Shown: in pieces, positions 51,040-59,006 of the stretch | Numbering within the stretch: the first letter of the stretch is position 1 | How the letters are laid out: each line of letters starts with the position of its first letter | DNA from: an uncultured Eubacteriales bacterium | GTDB taxonomy: Bacteria > Bacillota > Clostridia > Oscillospirales > Acutalibacteraceae | Length of the DNA: 64,000 nt | Assembly: GCA_905198155.1 (NCBI GenBank) | Contig: CAJKBQ010000016.1 | Span: forward strand, 1-64,000 | Direction of reading: 5' to 3' | The notes under the pieces: generated by a model | Seen by the model: only the letters and a program-made list of their open reading frames with translations | Told to the model about the DNA's origin: nothing | Databases searched by the model: none | Translations under genes and position numbers: made by a program

Positions 51040-52482
51040 ATGAAGCGAAAAGGCAAATGGGTTTTCTTTGTGGTTGCCCTGCTGGTGCTTTTTCTCAGCT
51101 ATTCGGCGTTTTTTGGAATCTACACCGAAGTGGGAGACACGGACCAGGCAGCGATCAAAGGCGCCGGAGACATCCGCTGGGGCATTGATATCCGCGGCGG
51201 CGTCGAAGTGACGTTCAATCCGGTGGACGACAATGGCAACGCAATGGCAGCCCCGCAGGAACAATTGGACGGTGCGAAAGAAACCATCAGCACCCGGTTG
51301 ACCGACAATCATATCACCGACTACGAACTGTACGTCGATTATGATAATTCCCGGTTGGTGCTTCGGTTCCCGTGGAAGGAAGACGAAGCCGATTTTGACC
51401 CGCAGGCGGCCATTCGGGAGCTGTCCATGACGGCGGAGCTGACGTTCCGCGAAGGCAACAGCACCCGCAATGTCACCGATGCGGACGGCAATGTGACGGG
51501 CTATGAGCCGGACGGCGTGACCGAAACCACGATCATCCTCACCGGCGACGACGTCGATAAGGCCGAAGCCTACTACAACAGCCAGGACATGACCTACGGC
51601 GTGAGCCTCACGCTGAAAGAGGCGGGCAAAAAAGCATTCAGCGACGCGACGGAGCGCCTGTCCCAAAACAAGGGGACCATCTCCATCTGGCTGGACAACG
51701 AGATGATCTCGTACCCGACCGTCAATGCGCACATCACCGACGGCCAGGCGACGATCACCGGCAACTTTACCTATGAATCCGCCAAAAAACTCGCGGATCA
51801 AATCAACGCCGGCGCGCTGCCGTTCAAACTGGAAACCGCCAGCTACAGCTCGATTCATCCCACGCTGGGCATCTCCGCCCGCACCACGATGCTGATCGCC
51901 GGTGTAATCGCGTACGCGCTGATCTGCGTGTTTATGATCCTGATGTTCCGCCTGCCGGGCGTGGTCGCGTGCATCACGCTGCTGGGGCAGATTGCGCTGA
52001 TTGTGGCGTCGATCTCCGGCTACTTCCCGTCGTTCGACAGCTTCACCCTCACGCTGCCCGGTATCGCCGGGATCATCATGTCGATCGGTATGGGCGTGGA
52101 CGCCAATATCATCACCGACGAGCGCATCCGCGAAGAGCTGCGCAGCGGCAAATCGCTGGACGCGGCGATTGCGGCCGGTTCCAAAGAGAGCCTGTCCGCC
52201 ATCGTGGACGGCAACATCACCAACGTGATCGTGGCCATCATCCTGATGGGCGTGTTCGGCTCCCCGAACAGCTTCTGGAACAAGCTGCTGTCGGTATTCC
52301 TGGCGCCGTTCGGTACGTCCGTCACCGGCTCGATCTATTCGTTCGGCTACACGCTGCTCATCGGTGTGATCGCGAACTTCGTCATGGGCGTCCTCTGCAC
52401 GCGACTGATGATCGTTTCGCTGTCCAAATTCAAAGTTTTCCGCAGCAAATGGCTGTATGGAGGTGCGCGCAATGCTGAATGA
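51040..52482 (+). CDS. secD: Protein translocase subunit SecD
   Basis: Membrane subunit that uses the proton gradient to help preproteins leave the Sec channel. The 480-residue protein has an N-terminal membrane helix (about 6-28), the large extracytoplasmic P1 region (about 40-285, with IRWGIDIRGGVEVTF), and five C-terminal helices with the GxGMGVDANIIT-type motif (IGMGVDANIITDERIREEL). AGGAGG precedes the ATG at 51040. It overlaps secF by 11 bp. Its leader is unusual. Confidence 0.96.
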   Translation: MKRKGKWVFFVVALLVLFLSYSAFFGIYTEVGDTDQAAIKGAGDIRWGIDIRGGVEVTFNPVDDNGNAMAAPQEQLDGAKETISTRLTDNHITDYELYVDYDNSRLVLRFPWKEDEADFDPQAAIRELSMTAELTFREGNSTRNVTDADGNVTGYEPDGVTETTIILTGDDVDKAEAYYNSQDMTYGVSLTLKEAGKKAFSDATERLSQNKGTISIWLDNEMISYPTVNAHITDGQATITGNFTYESAKKLADQINAGALPFKLETASYSSIHPTLGISARTTMLIAGVIAYALICVFMILMFRLPGVVACITLLGQIALIVASISGYFPSFDSFTLTLPGIAGIIMSIGMGVDANIITDERIREELRSGKSLDAAIAAGSKESLSAIVDGNITNVIVAIILMGVFGSPNSFWNKLLSVFLAPFGTSVTGSIYSFGYTLLIGVIANFVMGVLCTRLMIVSLSKFKVFRSKWLYGGARNAE

Positions 52483-53446
52483 TATGAAGATTCGCTTTGT
52501 CGCGAACAAAAAGAAATTTGCGCTGGTCGCAGCCATCGTGCTGCTGATCGGTTTGGTCTGCAATCTGGTGCTCGGCACGCGGATGGACATCCAGTTCACC
52601 GGCGGCACCATCATCAAATATTCCTACACCGGCGACGTGGACAAGTCCGTGCTGCAAGAGGTGCTCGCCCCGGTCACGGACGGCAAAGAGGACTACACCT
52701 TTGCCTACGATGTGATCACCAATGGCACGGACAGCAACCCCAACAATGTGTCGGTGTCGCTCCCGGCGACCGTGTCGCTGACGGCCGACGACCTGAATCA
52801 GGTGCTGGCCGATCTGCAAAAGAAGCTGCCGGACGCGAACTTCCGCCAGCTGGAATCCAACTCCGTCGAAGCGACGATGGGCCGCGAATTCTTCGGCAAA
52901 TGCATCGTGGCGATCGTGCTGGCGTCGGTGCTGATGCTGGTATATGTTGCCATCCGCTTCCGCAAAATCGGCGGCTGGTCGGCCGGCCTGATGTCGCTGC
53001 TCGCGCTGGTGCACGACGTCGCCATCGCGTATTTCGTATTCGTGATTTTCCGCATCCAGCTGGACGATAACTTCGTCGCCGTGGTGCTGGCAATTTTGGG
53101 TTATTCGCTGAACAACACGATCGTGATCTACGACCGCATCCGCGAAAACCGCCGCCGCATGGGCGCGAAAGCGTCGCTGGCCGAAGTGGTCGATCGCAGC
53201 ATCAACCAGTCGTTCCGCCGCTCGCTGTTCACCACGATCACGACGTTCGTCGCTGTGGCCAGCATCACTGTGGTGGCGCTGGTGTACAGCCTGGATTCGA
53301 TCCTCAGCTTCTCGGTGCCGATGATGTTCGGCCTGGTGGCAGGATTTTACAGTTCCACCTTCCTGGCGGCGCCATTGTGGGTCGGTCTGCAGGACTGGCG
53401 CGCCAAACGCCGCGCGGCCAAGGCCGAGAAAAATCTGGCGAAGTAA
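52472..53446 (+). CDS. secF: Protein translocase subunit SecF
   Basis: Partner of SecD. The 324-residue protein has an N-terminal helix (KFALVAAIVLLIGLVCNLVL), the P1 segment with MDIQFTGGT, and five C-terminal helices with the conserved LGYSLNNTIVIYDRIRENRR motif. GGAGG lies eight bases before the ATG at 52472, inside the secD gene. Bacillus has a fused SecDF; here the subunits are separate. A terminator follows. Confidence 0.96.
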   Translation: MLNDMKIRFVANKKKFALVAAIVLLIGLVCNLVLGTRMDIQFTGGTIIKYSYTGDVDKSVLQEVLAPVTDGKEDYTFAYDVITNGTDSNPNNVSVSLPATVSLTADDLNQVLADLQKKLPDANFRQLESNSVEATMGREFFGKCIVAIVLASVLMLVYVAIRFRKIGGWSAGLMSLLALVHDVAIAYFVFVIFRIQLDDNFVAVVLAILGYSLNNTIVIYDRIRENRRRMGAKASLAEVVDRSINQSFRRSLFTTITTFVAVASITVVALVYSLDSILSFSVPMMFGLVAGFYSSTFLAAPLWVGLQDWRAKRRAAKAEKNLAK

Positions 53447-53484
53447 TTTTTGCAAAAACGGCGCAAAATCGAACAAAACCGTGC

Positions 53485-53518
53485 AAAAGAGACGACTTTT
53501 CGGAGCCGTCTCTTTTTG
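53485..53518 (+). terminator. secDF terminator
   Basis: AAAAGAGACG (53485-53494) pairs with CGTCTCTTTT (53507-53516), followed by T and GTAGCTTTTTT. Confidence 0.88.
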
Positions 53519-53560
53519 TAGCTTTTTTCCGTCCAAAGCGTAAATTTTTCATGAAAACGA

Positions 53561-53589
53561 TTGCGATTTGCACGAAAATCCGCTAAAAT
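53561..53589 (+). promoter_or_regulatory. Promoter of the LolD/FtsX-type ABC operon
   Basis: TTGCGA (53561-53566), 17-bp spacer, TAAAAT (53584-53589). Confidence 0.72.
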
Positions 53590-53629
53590 AAAAGATATTG
53601 AGAAGAACACGCAAACAGGAGTGAGCGAT

Positions 53630-54331
53630 ATGGCATTTGTAGAATTTCGGGACGTGAAAAAGTTTTACCAGACCGGCGGCCAGCGGATTGCGGCGTCGGA
53701 CGGGATCAATTTTGTGGTAGAAAAAGGGGAATTCGTCGTGATCGTGGGACCGAGCGGTGCCGGAAAAACGACGGTGCTCAATATGCTGGGCGGGATGGAC
53801 GCCTGCTCCGAAGGGCAGATTTACCTCGACGGCCAGTGCATCAGCGCCATGAATGAGCGCAGATTGACCGAATATCGCCGCCACGATGTCGGATTTGTGT
53901 TCCAATTCTACAATTTGGTGCAAAATCTGACGGCGCGCGAAAACGTAGAGCTGGCCGCGCAAATCTGCCGCGACCCGCTGGATGCCGCCGCCGTGCTGCA
54001 AGAGGTGGGCCTCGGCGACCGGATGGATCACTTCCCGGCGCAGCTGTCCGGCGGCGAGCAGCAGCGCGTGGCCATTGCCCGCGCCATCGCAAAAAATCCC
54101 AAACTGCTGCTGTGCGACGAACCGACCGGCGCACTCGATTACAAGACCGGCAAGGCGATTTTGAAACTGCTGCAAGACACCTGTCGCCACCAGTCGCGCA
54201 CGGTGATCGTGATTACGCACAACAAATCGTTCGCACAGATCGCTGACCGCGTGATCCGGATCAACAGCGGCAAGGTGACGGAAATGTACTGCAACGAAAA
54301 TCCGGCGGACGCGGAAGGGATTGAGTGGTAA
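53630..54331 (+). CDS. ABC transporter ATP-binding protein, LolD/MacB-like
   Basis: A 233-residue ATPase of the type VII (mechanotransmission) ABC group. Walker A is GPSGAGKTT, the signature is LSGGEQQRVAIARAI, Walker B is LLLCDEPTGALD, and the H-loop is VITHN. It pairs with the FtsX-type permease that starts directly after its stop codon. The ATG at 53630 follows CAGGAG. Such pairs export peptides or lipids or regulate envelope enzymes. Confidence 0.94.
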   Translation: MAFVEFRDVKKFYQTGGQRIAASDGINFVVEKGEFVVIVGPSGAGKTTVLNMLGGMDACSEGQIYLDGQCISAMNERRLTEYRRHDVGFVFQFYNLVQNLTARENVELAAQICRDPLDAAAVLQEVGLGDRMDHFPAQLSGGEQQRVAIARAIAKNPKLLLCDEPTGALDYKTGKAILKLLQDTCRHQSRTVIVITHNKSFAQIADRVIRINSGKVTEMYCNENPADAEGIEW

Positions 54332-57300
54332 GTGAAAAACGCATTTGGAACCGAGCTGCGCCGCACCGTGCGGCACAGTATGGGGCGATTTGTCGCGATT
54401 TTACTGATCGTTGCGCTGGGCGCCGGGTTTTACGCCGGGCTGCGCGCCACTGCGCCGGATATGCGGATGACGATGGATCGGTACATGGACGAATACCGGA
54501 TGATGGATCTGCGCGTGGTTTCGACGCTGGGACTGACCGACGCGGACGTGGCCGCCGTGCGGGACGTGGCCGGCGTAGACGGGGTGATGCCGGCGCACTT
54601 TTTGGACGCGATGATCGAGGTCAACGGCACCGACAGCGTGGTGCGCGTGCATTCACTGCCGGGCAACACATCCGATAATGATAAAAATTACCTGAACCGC
54701 GTCAAGCTGGCGGAGGGCCGGATGCCGCAGGCGGACAACGAATGCCTGATGATGGCCGGGAAGCTGAAAAACGGCGGCACGTTCCTGGGCGAGCAAATCA
54801 CGCTGCAAAGCGTTGCCGACGGCAAGCTGAAAAACACAGAATACACCGTGGTGGGGCTGATTGACAGCGCGTATTACATCTCGTTCCAGATGGGCAGCAC
54901 GGACATCGGGTCCGGGACGCTGAGTTTCTTCATGTATATTCCGGAATCGAATTTTCAGGAAGATTATTACACGGAATTGTTCGTTTCCGTGGCCGGAGCG
55001 GCAGAAGAAAATACCTTCACGGACGCGTACGACGCGGTGGTCGGCAAGGTGCAGAAGCGGTTGGAGAAAATCGCGAACGGCCGGTTGGATGTGCGGCGCG
55101 CGGAACTGTCCGGCGATGCGGAAGCGCAGCTGGCGCAGGCGCGTCGCGACTATGAATCCGGCAAGGCCGAAAGCGACAAGGCGCTGGCCGACGCCGAGCA
55201 GCAGTTGACCGACGGCGCGGCGGAACTGGAAACCCGGCGGCAGCAATGGACCGACGCGCAGACGCAAATTGCCGACGGGAAAACGAAAATTGCAGAATCC
55301 CGCCAGCAAATTGCCGACGGATGGGCGGCGTACCGCGACGGAACGGCGCAGCTGGCGCAGGCGCGGGCGGAATACGAGGCCGGTGTGCTGGCGTACAATC
55401 AGGCGAAAGCGCAGGCGGACAGCGCGCTGGACAACGCGCAGGCGCAGCTGACGGCCGGGAAAATCCAGCTGACGCTCAAACAGGCTGCGCTGAAAGAGGT
55501 GCAGAAGCTGCAAGCGGATGCGGCGGCGAATGTCCAGACCAAGGAAAGCGAATTGGCAGAGCTGCGCGCGCTGGAAGCGGCGGAAACCGATCCGGCGGCA
55601 AAAAAGCTGTATCAGGCGCAGATCACGCTCAAAGAACAGGAGCTGAATACGGCGCAGAAAACGCTGACGGCGATGCAGGAAAAGCAGCAGACGCTGCAAA
55701 CCGAGACGGCGGAACTGGCTCAGACGATCGCTGCGGGCGAGGCGGAGCTGGTTGCGCAGCGCGGGCAGATCAACGCGCAGCTGATGCTGACCGAGCAGAA
55801 GCTGCAAACGGCGTACAGCACCATCACCGCGAATGAACAGAAGCTGGCGGACAGCAAAACACAGCTGGAATCCGGCGAAACGGAGCTGGCGGAGCAAAGC
55901 GCGAAGCTGACCGCGTCGGAGGCAGAATTGGCGGACGGAAAAGCGCAGCTGGACGATGCCGAGGCCGAATTGGCGGACGGCAGGGCGCAGTTGGAGGCGC
56001 AGCGCGCCGAAGTCGCGCAGCAGCTGGCCGACGCGGAACAGAAAATCAAGGACGGCGAAGCGCAGCTGGAATCGCTGAAAAATGCGGTGTGGTATGTGCT
56101 GGACCGGCACACGAACGTGGGCTTTGCCAGCTTTGAAGGCGACTGCGGCCGGATGGATGCGCTGTCCAAGGTGTTCCCGATGATTTTCTTCGCGGTTGCG
56201 ATTCTGGTCGCACTGACCACGATGACCCGCATGGTGGAGGAAGAGCGCAGTTTGATCGGGACGTACCGCGCGCTGGGGTATTCCAAACGGAAAATTCTGT
56301 CCAAATACCTGATTTACGCCGGGAGTGCGACGATCGGCGGGTGCGTACCTGGCATTTTGGTGCTGCAAAAGGCATTGCCGATTATTATTTGGAATTGCTA
56401 CCGGATCCTGTATACCGGACCGGGTGCGTATGCGCCGTACAACCTGAAATTCGCGCTGGTCGGGACGGCGGCATCGCTGATTCTGGTGCTGGGCGCGGCG
56501 TTTTTGGTGTGCCGGTCGTCGGTCGCGGAATGCCCGGCGCAGCTGCTGCAGCCCAAGGCGCCGAAGGCCGGGAAGCGCATCCTGCTGGAACGCATCCCGC
56601 TGATTTGGAACCGGCTGAACTTTATCCAGAAAGTGACGGCGCGCAATATTTTCCGGTACAAAAAGCGGCTGATTATGACAGTCGTCGGCATCGCGGGCTG
56701 CACCGGGCTGCTGCTGACCGGATTCGGGATCAAGGATTCCGTGTCGTCGCTGCTGCCGAATCAGTACGAGGATTTGTACCAGTACGATGTTCAGCTGACG
56801 ACGGATCAGGCGGCGCTGTCGGACGAGACGCAGCGGCTGCTGGACGATTCGCCGGAGATTGCGTCGGTACTGCGGCTGTATCAGACGGCGCAGGATCTGA
56901 CCGGCAACGGACACACAATGTCGGCGAGCATCGTGGTGCCGGAGGACACGGAAAAATTCCCGGATTTTGTCCGGCTGCGCACGCGCGTCGGGCACAAACC
57001 GGTGGAATTCGGGGCGGATTCGGTAATTGTGACGGAAAAGCTGGCCAGCCGGCTGGGGCTGCACATCGGCGACGACGTGACGATTCAGAAACCGGACGGG
57101 ACGCCGGCGACGCTGACAATTACCGGGATCACGGAAAACTACCTGATGCACTACATTTACATCGCGCCGGAGCTGTACCGGGCGAAAATCGGCGACCCGG
57201 CGGTGTTCAACGAAATCCAGCTGATTTGCGACCCGGACATGGAGGTGGATACGGACGCGCTGTGCAAGACGCTGAGCGCGCAGGCGGACATCCGCACGGC

Positions 57301-57751
57301 GACGTCGGTGCGCGCGTACAGCGGGCAGTTTGAGTCGATGATCAGCAGTTTGAACTATGTGGTGCTGGTGATTATCGTGTGCGCCGGGCTGCTGGCGTTC
57401 GTAGTGCTGTACAACCTGACGAACATCAATATTTCGGAGCGGCAGCGCGAGATTGCGACGATCAAAGTTCTGGGATTTTACAAGATGGAGACCGCGATGT
57501 ATATTTACCGCGAAACGATCCTGCTGACGCTGCTGGGGTGTCTGTTCGGGCTAGGATTCGGGGTGATTCTGCACATGTTCGTGATTCAGACGGTGGAAGT
57601 GGACTTGGTGATGTTCGGCCGCACCATTGCGCCGCTGAGCTACGGGATTGCCGCCGCGCTGACGTTCGTATTCTCATTTTTGGTCAACGTGGTGATGTAC
57701 CGCAAGCTGACCGGAATTTCGATGGTGGAAAGCTTGAAATCGGTCGATTGA
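54332..57751 (+). CDS. FtsX-like permease with long extracytoplasmic coiled coil
   Basis: A 1139-residue membrane protein with two FtsX domains. After helix 1 (about 14-34) comes an extracytoplasmic domain, then a very long Ala/Gln/Glu-rich coiled coil (about 245-590) with repeated AQL-x-DG-x-AEL-like units, then three helices (about 612-740), a second extracytoplasmic domain (about 785-1000) and three final helices (about 1005-1135) including FVVLYNLTNINISERQREIA. The start is GTG immediately after the ATPase stop, with GGAAGGGA upstream. The coiled coil may reach across the wall or hold a partner. The substrate is unknown. Confidence 0.9.
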   Translation: MKNAFGTELRRTVRHSMGRFVAILLIVALGAGFYAGLRATAPDMRMTMDRYMDEYRMMDLRVVSTLGLTDADVAAVRDVAGVDGVMPAHFLDAMIEVNGTDSVVRVHSLPGNTSDNDKNYLNRVKLAEGRMPQADNECLMMAGKLKNGGTFLGEQITLQSVADGKLKNTEYTVVGLIDSAYYISFQMGSTDIGSGTLSFFMYIPESNFQEDYYTELFVSVAGAAEENTFTDAYDAVVGKVQKRLEKIANGRLDVRRAELSGDAEAQLAQARRDYESGKAESDKALADAEQQLTDGAAELETRRQQWTDAQTQIADGKTKIAESRQQIADGWAAYRDGTAQLAQARAEYEAGVLAYNQAKAQADSALDNAQAQLTAGKIQLTLKQAALKEVQKLQADAAANVQTKESELAELRALEAAETDPAAKKLYQAQITLKEQELNTAQKTLTAMQEKQQTLQTETAELAQTIAAGEAELVAQRGQINAQLMLTEQKLQTAYSTITANEQKLADSKTQLESGETELAEQSAKLTASEAELADGKAQLDDAEAELADGRAQLEAQRAEVAQQLADAEQKIKDGEAQLESLKNAVWYVLDRHTNVGFASFEGDCGRMDALSKVFPMIFFAVAILVALTTMTRMVEEERSLIGTYRALGYSKRKILSKYLIYAGSATIGGCVPGILVLQKALPIIIWNCYRILYTGPGAYAPYNLKFALVGTAASLILVLGAAFLVCRSSVAECPAQLLQPKAPKAGKRILLERIPLIWNRLNFIQKVTARNIFRYKKRLIMTVVGIAGCTGLLLTGFGIKDSVSSLLPNQYEDLYQYDVQLTTDQAALSDETQRLLDDSPEIASVLRLYQTAQDLTGNGHTMSASIVVPEDTEKFPDFVRLRTRVGHKPVEFGADSVIVTEKLASRLGLHIGDDVTIQKPDGTPATLTITGITENYLMHYIYIAPELYRAKIGDPAVFNEIQLICDPDMEVDTDALCKTLSAQADIRTATSVRAYSGQFESMISSLNYVVLVIIVCAGLLAFVVLYNLTNINISERQREIATIKVLGFYKMETAMYIYRETILLTLLGCLFGLGFGVILHMFVIQTVEVDLVMFGRTIAPLSYGIAAALTFVFSFLVNVVMYRKLTGISMVESLKSVD

Positions 57752-57756
57752 ATGAG

Positions 57757-57787
57757 AACGGTGTGCCGGACGGTGCACCGTTTTTAC
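57757..57787 (+). terminator. Terminator of the FtsX operon
   Basis: AACGGTG (57757-57763) pairs with CACCGTT (57776-57782), followed by TTT. Confidence 0.75.
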
Positions 57788-57871
57788 AATTTATTCCCCA
57801 TTGTTACAAAGCATTGGCCAAATGCATAAAACATTCTCCCAAATGCCGAGTCAAATGTGCGCCAGAAAGTC

Positions 57872-57900
57872 TTGAAATTTCGCGGATTCCAGAGTATAAT
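57872..57900 (+). promoter_or_regulatory. Promoter of the pilus-locus upstream genes
   Basis: TTGAAA (57872-57877), 17-bp spacer, TATAAT (57895-57900). Confidence 0.83.
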
Positions 57901-57956
57901 TAAGATAATAAACTTGGTATTTTCCAAACGAATTCCCGTGCGCGGGGGGATGCAAT

Positions 57957-58412
57957 GTGACGGACAAAGAGCTGAAAAAGAAGAACCGCAAAGAGCTGCT
58001 GGAGCTGCTGCTGGTTCAGACGCAGCGTGCCGACCGGTTGGAGGCGGAGCTGGCGGAAGCCAACCGCAAACTGGCCGACCGCACGCTCGCGCAGTCGGAA
58101 GCCGGGTCCATTGCGGAAGCGGCGCTGCGGCTGAACGGGGTGTATGAATCGGCCGAATCGGCGGTGGCGCAGTATGTGGAAAATATCCGTCAGATGAGCG
58201 AAAATCAACGCGGACTGGCGGAGCGGATGGAGGCGGAGGCGCGGCGCAAGGCGGACGCCATTGTGGCGGAAGCAGAGCAGAAATGCGCGGCGCGCGAAGC
58301 CGCTGCGGAACGGAAACTGGACGGGATTACGGAACAGCTGCAAAAAATTTACAGACAAAAGCTGATTCTGGACGATTTGTTTGACGAGATTGCGGTGAAG
58401 AAAGATGAATGA
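57957..58412 (+). CDS. Coiled-coil protein of unknown function
   Basis: A 151-residue cytoplasmic, strongly helical protein (TDKELKKKNRKELLELLLVQ, then Ala/Glu/Arg-rich heptads to about 130). No membrane segment or signal peptide. I do not recognise a characterised family. The start is GTG at 57957 with GGGGGGA upstream. It overlaps the signal peptidase gene by 8 bp, so both are translationally coupled, and the LPXTG protein gene follows. It may organise the peptidase or pilus assembly at the membrane, which is inference. Confidence 0.75.
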   Translation: MTDKELKKKNRKELLELLLVQTQRADRLEAELAEANRKLADRTLAQSEAGSIAEAALRLNGVYESAESAVAQYVENIRQMSENQRGLAERMEAEARRKADAIVAEAEQKCAAREAAAERKLDGITEQLQKIYRQKLILDDLFDEIAVKKDE

Positions 58413-58995
58413 CAGACGCCCGCCGGAATCGTCGCTGCCGACCGCAGACGCGGTGCGGGAGGCGATTCGGCAGGAAAAATATAAGATGCTGTACCGCCGG
58501 GTGCTGCGCAGCACGGTGTATGCGCTGGTGATTGTGGCGGCGGTGGCGGTGCTGATTGCGACGCTGGTGCTGCCGGTGGTGCAGATTACCGGAACCAGCA
58601 TGGCGCCGACGCTGAACGAAGGCGAGATTGTGGTGCTGGTGAAAACGGACAAGCTGAAACGCGGCGATTTGTGTGCGTTTTTGTATTCCAACAAGACGCT
58701 GATTAAGCGCGTGATTGGGACGCCGGGCGACTGCATTGACATCGATGCGGACGGCAATGTTTCGGTGAACGGAACGGTGATTGACGAGCCGTATTTGACG
58801 GACAAGGCGCTGGGCGACTGCGACATCGATCTGCCGTATCAGGTGCCGGAAAGTCAGTATTTTTTGATGGGCGATCATCGCGCGACGTCCATTGACAGCC
58901 GAAACTCGGTGATCGGCTGCGTGACGCAGGAGCAGATGATTGGGAAGATTTTTTTTCGGGTTTGGCCGGTTCGGGATATTTCTGTGATAAGGTAG
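58405..58995 (+). CDS. lepB: Signal peptidase I
   Basis: Membrane serine/lysine protease that removes Sec signal peptides. The 196-residue protein has one membrane helix (about 36-57). The catalytic Ser65 lies in ITGTSMAPTL and Lys101 in LIKRVIGTPGD; the box E motif YFLMGDHRATSIDSR is intact. It overlaps the coiled-coil gene and lies 11 bp before the large LPXTG protein. Signal peptidases encoded in pilus islands are often needed for pilin processing or assembly, so this may be a dedicated copy. Confidence 0.93.
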   Translation: MNDRRPPESSLPTADAVREAIRQEKYKMLYRRVLRSTVYALVIVAAVAVLIATLVLPVVQITGTSMAPTLNEGEIVVLVKTDKLKRGDLCAFLYSNKTLIKRVIGTPGDCIDIDADGNVSVNGTVIDEPYLTDKALGDCDIDLPYQVPESQYFLMGDHRATSIDSRNSVIGCVTQEQMIGKIFFRVWPVRDISVIR

Positions 58996-59006
58996 CGTGA
59001 TTCCTG

